From assembly GCA_030562195.1 (NCBI GenBank), contig JAUJPP010000012.1, forward strand, positions 22,320,001 through 22,384,000: a DNA stretch of 64,000 bases, given 5' to 3'. Of this stretch, positions 42,530-55,319 are shown piece after piece. The stretch is from Nipponacmea schrenckii (Eukaryota; Mollusca; Gastropoda; Lottiidae). Both the position numbers and the translations under genes were made by a program. Under the pieces are notes generated by a model, which saw only the letters and a program-made list of their open reading frames with translations, did no database searches and was not told where the DNA came from. How positions within the stretch are numbered: the first letter of the stretch is position 1; the number at the start of each line of letters is the position of its first letter.

Positions 42530-45500
42530 AATAAAATATTAAGTAGAATGCGATAACTGGTAAATTAATAATTTTCAAGCCCTTGATTTGAATTTATTTT
42601 CCCAGCTGATTTATTTTAATATTTTTAAAACACTTGAGATGTAGATGGTTTGTCTATATTGTGTATGAAATGAAATGTTGTCTCTAGTTTTGAAGACTTA
42701 TTATCAATTTTCAGTCCGTCTTGAGAACTATTTCCGTTAAATTACAGGAAGCCCGGCAAGAGGATCTTTAAGATTGGTTTTGACTTCTGTTACATTTTTG
42801 GTTTAAACTTCAATTTAGTTTGATAATGTCAGATTTTCCCAAATACAAATGCCATGTTAAATAACTAAAAGTTAAGTTTAGATCTTTGAATTTCTGCTTC
42901 CATGGCCTGTCCTTTTGACATTCTGTCTATTATGCAAGCCATGAAGAGGGTCTAGGAAGCATTCTCCCCGGGAAATTTGAAAAGCTTGATCTGCGCCTGG
43001 AAACCAATACGAAAGCACAAATACAAGATTTCAAACAAAGCTCCTTGGTAATCAATCACCAACAGGACGTTTATCTCTCACGATGCTTATAGTTCGAAGT
43101 ATATTCCCCACTTTTTGGTCATTCCCCAATTCCCACCTTCCTTCTTAATCCCCCTCCAATTCTCCCTTCCAATTCCCCCTTCCTTCCAAATTCCCCTCCA
43201 ATTCTCCCTTTCAATTCTCTCTTCCTTTCAAATTCCCCCATGACTTTTCAATTCCCCCTTCGAGTCCATATGGACCCCAGTTGAAAAGCACTGCTCTAGA
43301 TGATTAAACAATAGGATTAGATAATGCTTCCATGACCAGTGCTTACAGGAATCTGGATGTCTGTTATCTAGAGGAAAGTCATCATTAATTAAATATTTAC
43401 TCTAATTAAAACTGAAGTAATTTGGAGACTGTGATATTTTAAATTCTTTCGACACCCACCCATATCCTGTCCACTTCAAAATTTCAAAAGGTTTGCCACA
43501 TTTGAAATGAATCCTTGTTATACTGCTTGTGAGAAATTAAAACTTGGCTTGATAAACAATAATAGCTATGTGGCTTCTCTGAATAGGATGCAAAGTTGAC
43601 AGACTCTATTGCACAGTGCTATCAGGTGTTCGGGAAATACTAAAACATCTCTTAATAGTTTGAAAATTATGTTTTTTCCACAACCAATGCTTATGTGGTT
43701 CCTGAATGACTTTACTGAAAGTCACTATCTTCTGCTGGTCTGATAAAATTTATCTCATTACACACTGCATGGTGTTGCCTTCTTTGAATTATATGCCTGG
43801 TTGCCTAGTAACCAGAGTCGCAGACCAATAAACCAGCCTCTGTAAAAAGATCTTTAATGTGTTTTATCAAAAATGAACTAGTTGCTAGTGACACTTGTGA
43901 CCTTTTAAAATAAACTTTATTTTATTGACTCGAGATTGGGGTTATGCAAAATTTATGTATAAAATTACCTCCCTTTATAGAAAGTTACGCAGCTTTGTCA
44001 TTTAGGGCTATTCCATGCTTAGTGATAGCATTGTATTTGCCAGTCATGTATGAATTCAGACAGAAATGTATGGTAATGATACATTGTTTATTAAAAATTT
44101 CAACCACCTCCCTCCACACTAGGAAATACCAAGCATTTTTTGAATGTATGTAAATTATAAATGCTTGAATTGGTAGTGATATATGTAATTTAGATGGCCG
44201 ACAGATGGCACTTACTTTGCTTTTAGCTCCAAAATTGTTGTTGAAAAATTTTATGCAGATTTTGTGAAGCCATGGGTGGCTTTATCCTTGTAAAATTTAA
44301 CTGATAAATAATACAGTATTCTGATTGGATGATAAAGCTAAAACATTTCATTTATTGACTTATTGACCAATCAGATGACTGGAAAACATTTCACATATTT
44401 ACCAGGCCTGTCTGACTGTGGTTCTTGAATGTAAAATACCTTCACTTGAAACTTTAAAGTTTCTGTGTACATACTTGATAAAGAACAAAGAAAAATCACA
44501 AATTACATAAGTTTACAAAATTGTAAACTTCTAGGTAAAGATTCTTCTGTTAAACCCTTTTCTTCAGATGTGTACAAGATTACGTAACGGATAATTCTTT
44601 TGTTGACCAAAGTTTGAAACAAAAGAATCGGCAGTAATTCGCGAGAATAACACCTCCATGGCAAACCGTGACTGGAAGATGAAAAACTTAAGGCTTTATT
44701 TTGCATATCTTGTTGGTTTTGGTGCGTAAACATTTTTGGGATTTTTTTGCCATTAACACTCAACCTATGAAACATGACATCTGAGCCTCAGTTTCAAGGA
44801 CAAAGGAATTTTAAGTAAACTGACAATAAATCTTGTTGAAAATAAACGCAGGAATTTTTTTAACCAATCGATAAGCTAGGAACATGTCTAAAATTAAGAC
44901 AGGGATTGTTTTGAGGGTGTTGGTTGTGCGTAAAATAAAGACTTCGACCTGTGTTTGGTTTTAGAGTAAAACATCTTTCTGTCTAGCGGAATAGAAATCT
45001 TAAAATGTGCAAAATTGATGTCTGCTTGATCTAAGTTGAAAGCTGAGGCTGATTCTTAAACACAACATTTTTTCTTTTCTTGGGAAGGATTCAAACCTGT
45101 GGCAACTTATGTCTCCTATCTTTTGAGCTATACCTCAGCCACAAAAATGCAGTATTGATCTTCACAAAGTTCGAAAGTTGTTAACCCCTTGAGATCCCAA
45201 TTTTTGTAAGCCAACGTGTTAAATGAAAACTAAAATCTAAGACTAATTCGATGTTACATCACTGCAAATTTATTAAGCCAACCTAGAAAGTGTAAAGTAA
45301 TCATTGCCGTGTCGTCAAGTCACATGACTATCGCTAGGAGACATCTCTCCATGTTGACTTTGTATATTGAATTATTTTGTTCGCAGTGACTAGTGAATAT
45401 TTACCTAGTTTGATTTCCACCTTGTTAATTTTCTATCAGGGCTGAAAAAATCTCATTGCATCCTTTTAATATACTGATGACAAAACTTGACACATGTTTC

Positions 45501-45880
45501 GAATGCAACATACTATTTTCAGGTACTAGTACAGTTATTAATTCAGGTCCATTCTTCGACTTTTGGTTGCCAAAACAAAATGTTAGTAAATTAACAAGGA
45601 CTATGAAATGAAGACTGGCGTTCGATTTTTGTTTCATGTTTGTGAATTAACGCTGAACGGTATGCAGCAAACCAATATTGTGGTGATATTGTTCAAACAC
45701 AGTTCCGTTCTCTCTGACCTCTTTGTCATAGGAAAAACTTTTTCAATAAAATAAACAAGAGTTGAAAATTGAAAAGAGTTTGAAACACAATCTTTCGGTT
45801 TGATTGCCCTATTTTTAAATCAGTGTAAAGTTTTCTATTTTTGAGATTTTTGAGGCACTGGCCTGGGTAAAAAATTCAAC
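42530..45880. other. Intron 6 stretch with few features
   Basis: Mostly AT-rich. A pyrimidine-rich segment at 43110-43265 repeats CCAATTCTCCC and AATTCCCC motifs. A SINE-1 scrap (CTCATTACACACTGCATGG) is at 43756-43774, and a single copy of the 37-bp array motif (AAGCCAACCTAGAAAGTGTA) is near 45276. No gene seen. Confidence 0.5.
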
Positions 45881-46137
45881 CTGATTTCCCCTTGTCAGTG
45901 ATGCAGGTCAGAGGGACTGACATGGAAAGAGCGCCTATTTTTTTCGGATAAGACAACCAACTGAAACCCCATGTTCTACAGCTGTACATTTAAAATTCCC
46001 CTTGACAGTTGAAATCGCAATGAGAGTATGCAATTTATTGGCAAAGTTTCCCTCATTACACACTGCATGGTGTTGCCGTTTTCATTAACCCATAAGGTGC
46101 AGAAGAGTAGGGCGTAAAACTCCCTTTATTTCATTTA
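45881..46137 (+). mobile_element. SINE-1, 5'-truncated copy
   Basis: TTTCCCCTTGTCAGTGATGC, AGGGACTGACATGGAAAGAG, GGATAAGACAACCAACTGAA, TTTCCCTCATTACACACTGC and GTGCAGAAGAGTAGGGCG followed by TAAAACTCC. Confidence 0.82.
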
Positions 46138-47584
46138 TGTTAAAAAATGGGTCATTTGATTGTAGACAAGCGAAATCCAGATCAATTTGGCACCTGAGAA
46201 TTAATTTAGGGATTGAAAGAAATCTACTGCCTATTGTGAGTCTTAAAACCAATCACTTGTATTCTTATAGAACAACACTGTGTTCCTTTGTAAGGGTGTT
46301 ACAGTCTTTTAATGATTGTATTCAGAGGGGGGCTGGAGCAATATTGATCACCTTACAATCAATTACAGCACAAGATATAAAAAAGGCTGGCACTTAAATA
46401 AAAGGGCTTACAGAGCTATTAAGAGGAAAATCAGTTTTAATTATTTAGCTTAGAAATGAATGGAGACTGTTGAAAGGTTTTAATTTGTTTTCGTTATTTG
46501 CTTTAAGATGTATTGGGCTAGTCTCTATGTAACATTATGTCAAAGTGTGCTCATGTTTGGATTCTGGTTTTAAGAAACAGACATGACTGATGCTTAGGTT
46601 GTCATGACAACAGCCTGATGTTCCATCACAAAAGGTGCTTTTTTGCACCGAGGTGTGTTGAATGTTTGAGGTGGGGAAAACAGAAAAGAATAAATACCCT
46701 CAGATTTAAGCAGTGAAAAGCCTAAATAGGGTTTGGTATTGATTTTAACATCTTTGCCATGTAAGGAACTCTTCTGTCAATGAAAACCAAAAAGAGATCT
46801 TGGTTAATATTTCTAAAGAACGTGTGCTGTTTTTCTTAAGTTGCAGTTTTGATAATTATTCTTTTGAAAGTAAATTGAATTCTCCAAAAATGATAAAATG
46901 AAAAATGGAGTTTGGTTTTTCATTTTAAACGTCTTTTCCATTTTTATGTTCCTTGCTCCAAATTTCAAATTGAAACATGTTTTATAGTTGTTTTGGGAAT
47001 TTTGGAAATTTTTAAATGGCCAAAAAGGAATTAATAATATTTAAGATGTCAAATAAAGGTCAAGCTAATAGAGTTCCTGCAACTTCCATCAGGAATTGAA
47101 AATTCTGTAAATTCTTAAGAAATGGAAAATGGAATATTATGAGGTTACTTGAAGTTCATGATCTTGGAGGAATTTTTATGGGTTTTTTTGTGGTGGGAAA
47201 AAATATATAGTTCCTAAATCAAAATTAGAAAATCTCAAATTCATCTGTAGAAATTTAGGGGAAAGAATTCCAAATTTTACCTGAAGATTTTTCTAAAATT
47301 TTATCAACACAAAGATATTTTTACTGCAATAGTAATAGTTAGAGGCTAATAATTCAATTCTTTGTCAAAGTGTGAAGAAAAGTAAGATGTAAAACTCCAC
47401 TTTATTGAAAAGAATAGTTGTTGAGTGTTATTTAATTAAGTGTTAAATCTATTAGGTGTTATAACAGGTATCAAGTCAGGTGTTAGGTGTTTTTTAATAC
47501 TTGATATAGGTGTCCTAATATACTTAATCCCCACCCACAATATTACACTTTGAAAAAAAAATGGCTGAAATTTAGCTACCTTTA
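46138..47584. other. Intron 6 stretch without clear features
   Basis: AT-rich sequence with one SINE-1 tail scrap at 47370-47402. The open frame at 46137-46397 (86 codons) has no recognisable domain. Confidence 0.5.
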
Positions 47585-47715
47585 CTTAAGGGATAATAAG
47601 TCTTAAAATGAAAATAAGAATTAGAAATTTTAAACTTGGCCTATAATAGCTCTATTCATCAGTAAATATACCTGCTACCATAAAAAACATAGAAAAAATA
47701 AATAGATCATAAAGA
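47585..47715 (+). mobile_element. MITE family M1, left fragment
   Basis: CTTAAGGGATAATAAGTCTT, CTATTCATCAGTAAATATAC and CTGCTACCATAAAAAACAT, then the family sequence stops. ATTC-type repeats follow at 47722-47800. Confidence 0.72.
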
Positions 47716-48225
47716 TAGTTCATTCGTTCAGTTAGCAGATCATTCATTCATTCATCCTATTCTTAAGACAATTCATTCCTTCATCCATTCATCAGTCAAT
47801 ACTACCCCTAAGGCAGGAGATCAATGGAAAGTTTGAGTAGATGTAATTTTTCAATCTTGACAGATTAAGTGAATGTGTTAGGGTATCTATTGTCCTTGTT
47901 ACATACCTTGAGTACAACTTAGCTTACAAAAACAATTGGGACCCTGAAACAGTGGTCTTAGTTGAATTGTGTTTAAAGATGTGTATGGGGTCTCCAGTAT
48001 AATTTTCGAAGATTTGGGACTGACAAGTTTTTGAAGGAGGGCACTCTAGTCTTAGTTTTAAGTGTTGAGGAAGGACGATTTTTGGAACTTATTGATTGAA
48101 ATGAGCCCAGAGGAAAAAATCAAAATAATTTAAGAGTGCTTCTATACAGATAAGTAAAGGAAAAACAGAAAAAAAAAAATGGCACATTGGATTTCAACAA
48201 ATTAACGTTTTTATTTTGTTCAGAG

Positions 48226-48280
48226 ACATAAGGTACAGAAGAGTAGGACGTAAAACTCCATTCATTTCATTTCATTCGTT
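48226..48280 (+). mobile_element. SINE-1 tail fragment
   Basis: CATAAGGTACAGAAGAGTAG then GACGTAAAACTCCATTCATT. Another tail scrap is at 49350-49388. Confidence 0.7.
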
Positions 48281-49978
48281 CAAAGAAAGAAGTTGAAAGC
48301 TGAAAATGTGAAAAAAAGGACCAGAAATTACAAATGAAGTGAAGAAATAAAAGTTTTACTTCAAGATAAACTGCAGTTTCTGCATTTATAACATCTATTT
48401 TCTCCGAGTCTTATCTTGAAAAGTTGAAATTTGAGAAGTCTGAATATAAACAAGGTGTCAGTTAGCCTGCAGGCACAGTGTCCTAGAAACTTCATTCTAC
48501 GTCCCTAAACAGATGTTAGCGAGAGTTGTTGCTGAAATTGTTTTGAAGTTTATAATTGTCTTATATTTTGATTGTTTCTGGTGTTCCAAGTGTGAATGGC
48601 TCCATGTTAGGAATTGTGAAGCCAGACGGCTAAAAACTTGGTTCTTAACAGATTCAAATTTGGCAGAGCAAGTGAAGGCACTATAATTGTGATTTTTGGA
48701 ATTGAAAGTGTCAAGTGATTTGTGTTATTTGGTTCCAAGTACCAGTACAGATATTGGAACTTACTTTATCTCAAAGCTGCATAAAAATTCCAAAACATTT
48801 TAAACTGATCAGAAATAAAATACTGCATTTCGATAGATAGGCCCTATGTGATGAAACTTGCAAATTTTCGAGGATACCCCAAAAAAAAGAGTGGATCATC
48901 TCTTTCATTGCTGTGTTATGTTTTTATGAAATCAGTTGTTTTCATTTTAACATTGTGAAATGAACTTTGCACCCGGAAATTTCTTCTAAGTTGTCTCTTA
49001 TATTGAAAACTTTTCAAAATGTCAACATCTGAAGTCATCTGTCCCTAAATAGAAGTCTTTATATTATTGTCATGTTTTAGCCTATAGCCCTACAAGCTGT
49101 TAACATTTCAATTTAACTTGCGTAGCCTTGAGGAATACATTTCTATAACCTAAAACATTTCAATTTAATTTCTATAGCCGCGAGTTATTAAAGTTTTTGA
49201 TTGTTTTCAATAGCCTAGTGTAGCTAAACTTTGTATTTTTCTAGCCTACAGACATACTCAAAACATTTCAATTGGATGTCTCTAGCATACAGATGCATTT
49301 TTCTGCATCTCAAAATTTTTCTATTAATTTTTGTCTGTAGGTAAGTCCCATCTATTAGAAAAGGATGTAAAACTCCATTCAATTCATTAGTTGTACGGTT
49401 TAAATCAGATATACTTTCTTGTCTAAAGTCATATTCAGAAAAGTCCCAAATAATGTAGGCTAGGAATAATTGCCTTGAATCCAAATTAAACCCCAAAAAC
49501 ATTTTGGTTTGCCTGAAATCCATATTAGAAACCCCCCAAAATACAGTTTTACAGTTAGACCTCTCAGTACCCCCAAATCATTTCATAGCCTGCAGTCAAA
49601 TTTTAATTATCCCAAGGTGCATTGTTCTGTGTCGCAAGCCGTGGTGTATCTCCCTCACGACAGCAGACACAGTTTATTCCCTACAGTACAATAGAGAGTA
49701 GAGTATATAGTCATTGAATACTAGAGTCTCAAATTGAATTGGTGACCTCGAATTTAGAAAGTTGTACAGGACTGTACAGCAAGTGGGCCAAGCTCACGAC
49801 AAACTGAACGCGACTTATAGCTCGTCACACTTCAACGGAAACAGACTACATGTTGTAAAGGAATTCAGTTAGTTTTGTGTTAGGGAAAGAGATAGGTGGT
49901 TGTTTGTGTTTTTTTAAGGATTTTCTCCCTGTTTTTCTCATGGATTATTTATAACAATTGGATTAAAATGTAGCAGAC
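48281..49978. other. Intron 6 stretch with a degenerate repeat
   Basis: Positions 49080-49600 repeat, with much decay, a unit containing AACATTTCAATTTAA and CTATAGCC or TCTAGCCTACAG. Positions 49680-49860 are less AT-rich than their surroundings and not recognisably repetitive. No confident gene. Confidence 0.45.
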
Positions 49979-50039
49979 ATGATGCCTTGGACATATTTTA
50001 CCGTTTTTAAACTTTTGTGGATTTTTCTGCTACTTTTGT
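49979..50039 (+). CDS. Possible alternative first exon (signal peptide)
   Basis: Speculative. An ATG pair (49979 and 49982) opens a frame MMPWTYFTVFKLLWIFLLLL followed by a consensus donor GTGAGT at 50040. The peptide is signal-peptide-like: a short N-terminal part and then a leucine-rich hydrophobic core. The intron phase is 1, the same as Notch exon 1 and compatible with exon 7. The first ATG has G at -3. Preceding sequence (49680-49978) has a TATATAG at about 49703. Against it: the base before the donor is T, not G; splicing to exon 7 would leave an unpaired cysteine from EGF6; and hydrophobic frames are common in AT-rich DNA. Confidence 0.2.
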
Positions 50040-50964
50040 GTGAGTATTTTTTAAACTTTTGTCACTGACTGAAATTGTCAATGTACAGTTACTCTAACAG
50101 TAGATGTATTGTTTATCAAAAATCCTCCATTTTACGTCCTAAAAGTTTCATTTGCACCTAATATGATTTCATTAAAGTACTTTTGCAACATTTCCAGCCG
50201 ATATTTGCCATATTTTTCCCAGGTTAAACAAACTTTGCAAACTTTGAGGACAAAGTTTGTGAAAGTATTATTGATCATGAATGAAGGCGGCCATGTTTGT
50301 TTGTAGAGTGGTGTCTTGGTCTCCGTATAGTCAAATCTAAAGACTCTGGGATTAAAACAGACAGGAAAGTGCACAGATTATCAGCTCTGCATTTTTTAGG
50401 GTTTTTGCGTGTACTTGCTCTATTTTTGAAGTGAAATTGAAAATGTTGCGAAAACTTATGGACCATTTAAACCTCGACTGTTTTTCTGATAAAATTTTTA
50501 AGATCACAGAGTGGGCTAAACTGGATATATATTTTGAGGTTTTCTGATTACTTAGACTTTTTCAAAATTTGTTGACAATTAGTGCATGCATGTGTTTTAC
50601 TTGATGAAAATTCCAAGACCATTGGGTTTTGGCTTGTTACACCTTTGAAGTACTTGAAAGGAGTGTGAAAAAAAACCTATCTAGGGCCTATATATTTCTA
50701 GAATTAGCCTACTGTTAAACCCCAAAACATGATTCCGAGGCCCGTGCTTTCCAGGAATTACGAGATAGTAGTCTCCCCCCCCCCCCCTTATACCTAAAAC
50801 ATGACTAGTCTTAATAAACTATGACTTTAAGGAGAATGTCCCACTGGGCTAAATGCCAACTGGACATATATAGGACAATAAGGAACAAATTTATTTAGGT
50901 TTATGATGTTTTTCTTCAGAAATCAAAACTTTGTAGTAAAATATAGTGATTAGGGTGATTGAAA

Positions 50965-51020
50965 AGTAACAAGTTACTATTCAATATAAGGCACTGGCAC
51001 AGGGTTAAAGTTATGTTTAC
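50965..51020 (+). repeat. Single relative of the 102-bp repeat
   Basis: AAGTAACAAGTTACTATTCA, AAGGCACTGGCACAGGG and TTAAAG match the unit arrayed at 33755-34150, 17 kb away in intron 2. Confidence 0.7.
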
Positions 51021-51580
51021 AATAATTATGTGGTTATGTGTAATGAACTAAATAAAACAACATCATAACGTTATCATATAAAAAATCTTGGACCTAATAA
51101 AGAAATTTATAATACTTATAATTTACATTTAGGGAAATAATGTAAGAGAAACAAAACTTTAACAAACCATCATGATAAATTATAGGCTAGTGTTAAACAA
51201 GGAATACATTTTGTGTTCCTCCACCTTCGCCCTCTCCCAAATTAAATCAGAACAAGATTGAGTGTGATACTGCCATTTATTTGAAATGAAGAATTGAAAA
51301 TAAATAATATAAAATACAAAATTACAATCAATAATCAAGAAGTTATAACGATTTCAGAAAATACCCTAAACTTGTTGGGCTTAATAAACACAAGCAATGA
51401 AGAAGGCACAGAAAATATAAATGAAGGAATGAAATAAAATTAAACAATCTGATTGGTCAAACAAAACACATTATTTTCAATAATGTTTATTGGCAGTCAT
51501 GTACTCGATCGCAGGAACATCAATCTGTTCATTTATTACACATGCTTCGTACAAAAAATGGCCAAGAAAAAGTAGAATTG

Positions 51581-51895
51581 AGTCAAACCTAAATCTAGTT
51601 TCTAAAACCATCCTAATAGGAATTTAATCAAATATTTTATTTCAAAAGTGGTTTAGAAAGCCCTACAAAATATAAAAAGTAACCATATAAACAAGTGCCT
51701 TAAAAAGATATGGAATTTAGTCAAACCTAAATCTAGTTTTTAAAACCATCCTAATAGGAATTTAATCAAATATTTTATTTCAAAAGTGGTTTAGAAAGCC
51801 CTACAAAATATAAAAAGTAACCATAAAAACAAGTGCCTAAAAAAGATATGGAATTTAGTCAAACCTAAATCTAGTTTTTAAAACCAGCCTATTGA
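51581..51895. repeat. 138-bp tandem repeat, 2.3 copies
   Basis: Copies start at AGTCAAACCT (51581, 51719 and 51857), exactly 138 bp apart, with almost no divergence. This suggests a recent duplication. The third copy is cut after AAACC. Confidence 0.95.
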
Positions 51896-52749
51896 AAAAT
51901 GGAATCTAATATTTCAACTTGTAGACACTTGATGAAAGCTGCAGCCTGCCTCCAGTCTTAAACTCTTCAAAATTCCTTCAAGTCAAGGTTCAGTTTGGGA
52001 AAGTTTCTTGTGTTTTAACAACATTGTGTGACAGTCAAAGATTCAAAAATTTCAAGCTCATGCCAAACATTTTCCCTTATTGCCCACTGCATGTCAAGTA
52101 CATAACAGTGTAGCTTTTTTCAGATTAATTCTGTTTGTGCTTCAGTCTGTAATTCTTACTTAATAGATGGAGTTTAAAAATGAGAAAGCTTTTTGGTGCT
52201 GTCTTGAGAATTGTCCCTCATAACACACTGCAAGACATTGCTTGTGTTCTATGATCAAAAAACAAAAGTATGTAACAGTACATGAGGTTTTTGTTCCAAG
52301 TTCGTTCCATGGTTGCTACACGCTGTTAACATTTCTCCAAGATAACTGATAGGTCATGGCAAATTTCCCTCATTGCATACTACAGACCATTGGTGTCTTC
52401 ATTTGCCAATCAAGATACAGATATTAGAAATTCATAAAGAAAATCTCCATGTTATGGTTTTAAAAATTTGTAGAAACTAAACATATACTTGAAATAATAA
52501 GAGCCTTCTCAAATTTCAGTTGTCACAAGTTAGAAAGCTAGAAGTTTAGATATAAAATATCCCCAAATTTTCACTATGTCGACAATCTATGGGAACTTTT
52601 CTTGGCCACTGAGATTCCCATCTGTTCACTGGTCTATTTTTTATGGTTTTGAATTCCTTCAAAGTTGTATTCTTCAGTACAGTCTTCACATCTGGCATGT
52701 GATATTTAAAACAGTTAGAATTTTGAATGAGTTTGTAAGTTGCTGTTAA
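51896..52749. other. Intron 6 stretch with SINE-1 scraps
   Basis: Decayed SINE-1 pieces are visible (TTCCCTTATTGCCCACTGCA at 52072, TCCCTCATAACACACTGCAA at 52213, TTTCCCTCATTGCATACTAC at 52364). Otherwise nothing recognised. Confidence 0.5.
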
Positions 52750-53010
52750 TAGATGTTGGCCAGCTAGGGTCAGTAAAACTGCTCTCAGAAAACTGTGTCC
52801 TTTTTCATTCTTTGGTCTATTTTTTATATTTATATATTTGAAACTACTTGAATTTTATATTAGATAGATGTTGGCCAGCTAGGGTCAGTAAAACTGCTCT
52901 CAGAAAACTTTCTGTGTCCTTTTTCATTCTTTGGTCTATTTTTTATATTTATATATTTGAAACTACTTGAATTTTATATTAGATAGATGTTGGCCATCTA
53001 GGGTCAGTGA
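52750..53010. repeat. About 117-bp tandem repeat, two copies plus part
   Basis: AGATGTTGGCCAGCTAGGGT occurs at 52751 and 52866, and a variant (GGCCATCTAGGGT) at 52985. The unit includes AAAACTGCTCTCAGAAAACT and ATATTTGAAACTACTTGAAT. Only the first base of the third recurrence region is well conserved beyond GTCAGTGAAACTG. Confidence 0.92.
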
Positions 53011-53292
53011 AACTGTAGCCAAATATTTTGTTGTAGTTAAGCTAACTACAGATACATGATATTGTTAGATGTCTGGTAGATGGAGCCAGTGAATTGAAGA
53101 TCAGATCTCACCCTACCCTAAATATTTTTCTTGAAGAATTGAGAAATATTCATAATTTACTAAAATTTGACCCGAAAGTGATGATTAATTTAATGAAGTA
53201 TTTGAAATAATTTCTTCCTTCCTGACTACGTGCTGAAGTCATCATGATGTCTTATCTGATCTCTACTTAAACTCAGGCTACTCTGTTTATAA

Positions 53293-53649
53293 CAGGGACC
53301 CACGGTGGCTCAGTAAGTTAGACGATTGCTTGCTAACCTGAAGGTCTAGGGTTCAATCCTGTCAAAGGTCGAGATGAACGTTCAGATTTTTTTTCAGCCC
53401 TGTTTCCCCCTGTCAGTTATGCAGATCGGAGGGACTGACATGGGAAAAATGTCTAGTTGTTCGGATGGGACAATAAACCTAGAACCCTGTGTGCTACAGA
53501 ATGTGCATGTTAAAGATCCCTTGATAGATGGAATCGCAAAAATAGTAAGATAATGCCGCTTTCTTAGGAAAATTTCTCTCATTGCACACTGCATGGTGTT
53601 GCCCTTCTTCATTAGTCCATAAGGTGCAGAAAAGTAGGATGTAAAACCT
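53293..53649 (+). mobile_element. SINE-1, full-length copy with tRNA-like head
   Basis: Head: GGACCCACGGTGGCTCAGTA, with box A TGGCTCAGTAAG (53306) and box B GGTTCAATCC (53350-53359), a near-consensus match. The body and tail follow completely through GCAGAAAAGTAGGATGTAAA. It is the cleaner of the two complete SINE-1 copies in the window. Confidence 0.92.
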
Positions 53650-54079
53650 TTATCTAAATACCATACATTGCCAATGATTTCTTGAACAGTTACCAAAACA
53701 TCTAGTCCGCTAGTCAGACATGACTGGTAAAATACAGGTTAATCAACAATCCTGTTAAATTCGACTTTCAGCAGGTTTTGCTTGAGGTTGACAATTTTCA
53801 TTTTCACATAGAAAGAACCATCTGGTTGCCTGAGAGACCAAAATTTATTGAAATTAGAGACAAATTTTTAATCCCAATAGCAACAAAATACTTTGAGAAA
53901 AATATAAAATTGTGGGAATTATTGAAAGACTGACTAAATACACTGAAATCTTATCTTTATACGAAGTTTTAGATTTCATAAAATATATTTTTTTTATTGC
54001 ATATTCATGTGAAATTTGTTGGCAATTTCTGACCTGAAAAAAAATTAACTTGGGAAGGGAGGATTTATCATTTACAGAG
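53650..54079. other. Intron 6 stretch without clear features
   Basis: AT-rich sequence; no gene or element recognised. Confidence 0.5.
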
Positions 54080-54135
54080 CTCATCTCATGCTACTGACAT
54101 ATGTTTCAGATACACAATCCTCATCAGGACTTCCA
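54080..54135 (-). ncRNA. Hammerhead ribozyme unit, locus C (antisense)
   Basis: On the minus strand: CTGATGA (54127-54121), stem II GGAT/ATCT around TGTGT, GAAA (54107-54104), then C, loop ATAT, GUC, with cleavage predicted after 54096. The catalytic core is complete, but stem I (GAAGTC against AGTAGC) pairs poorly. A GAGATGAGCTC linker follows. A single unit, opposite to Notch transcription. Confidence 0.55.
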
Positions 54136-54189
54136 GTTTCTAGAAATAAACATTAACTGTCCATATAGGACTCAAAAGATTCATTCTAC

Positions 54190-54300
54190 TATTAAAAATT
54201 GAAAAAGAGTGGAGTAATGCCATTGTCCTGCTTAATTTCCCTCATTGCACACTGCGTGGTGTGGCTGTTAATCAGTAGCCATACACAATAAAACATAGTC
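54190..54300 (+). mobile_element. SINE-1 internal fragment
   Basis: AAAAAGAGTGGAGTAATGCC, then TTTCCCTCATTGCACACTGC and GTGGTGTGGCTG. The tail is absent. Confidence 0.6.
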
Positions 54301-54934
54301 AAAAGGTTCTCTTTATTTCCATGTGAAAGTTATTTCGAATTTTCATTGACAATTTTCAAAGATAAGTTTTTCATGATTTTGATTAGAACAAATTTCAGTT
54401 CCTGTAGTTTCGTGGCCATTTTCATTTCCTATTTCCTTGAGAAAAATTCAAAAAGAAAACAAAACATAATTTTTGATGTCTTCCATCCGCTGGCCATCTT
54501 TGTCAAAATCTGAGAAAAGATATTTCAATTTTGTCAAATTTAAATTCACTTGGCATTGATTAAACCTAATTGTGCCCAGCCCCCCAATTTTAACCCCTTG
54601 TAATAATAGTCATGGTAACAATACAGTCCCCTGTGGTGGCAACGACAATTTCTGGTGGTCCAGATTCAACCTTGACCTCATAATGTCGCATAAATTTCCT
54701 GCTGACGATGAGTTTGACCTTTGAAGAAGTGTCGCTATGACGATTTTCCCACTCTTATTTCAGTAATTGTCCCCGGATTGAAAATTTCTCAGACGCCATT
54801 TTTAAATCAGAAAATGTCAACCGAAAGCAAACAGTGACAATGTTTTTTTCCTTTCATAATTAAAATTATTGTTTTTGTATATACTAGTTTAAAATTAAAC
54901 TGATTTAAATGATAACTCCGGCTTAGGTTCTTGT
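54301..54934. other. Intron 6 stretch without clear features
   Basis: AT-rich sequence; no gene or element recognised. Confidence 0.5.
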
Positions 54935-55022
54935 AAGCTTTATTGCACACTGAAAGGCTTTACTAACTTGAGTAGCCAAATCAGGTGCAGAAAGATATGA
55001 TGTAAAACTCCATTCATTTTAT
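54935..55022 (+). mobile_element. SINE-1 tail fragment
   Basis: TTATTGCACACTGAAAGGC, then CAGGTGCAGAAAGATATG and ATGTAAAACTCCATTC. Confidence 0.65.
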
Positions 55023-55319
55023 GTTTCTAAACGATCTTATGATCCTAGAATCTCTGGGACTAAATTCTCCTAATTTTAGGGTTATGTTTTTTATCTCCAG
55101 CATCCTTGGCGGCATGGCGCTATCATATAGTATTATAATATAATCCAGTAACCTACAATTCAAACTAAATATACTATTACCATAATATATACATTATAAA
55201 AGGTCATGACCTTAGATATACTAAACTATATTCATAAAAAGTTTTAAAATTTTCTAAAAAGTCAAAAGTTGGATGAAGTGTATTTTTCTTGGAAAGTCAA
55301 ATGTCCAAAATATTGGGAG

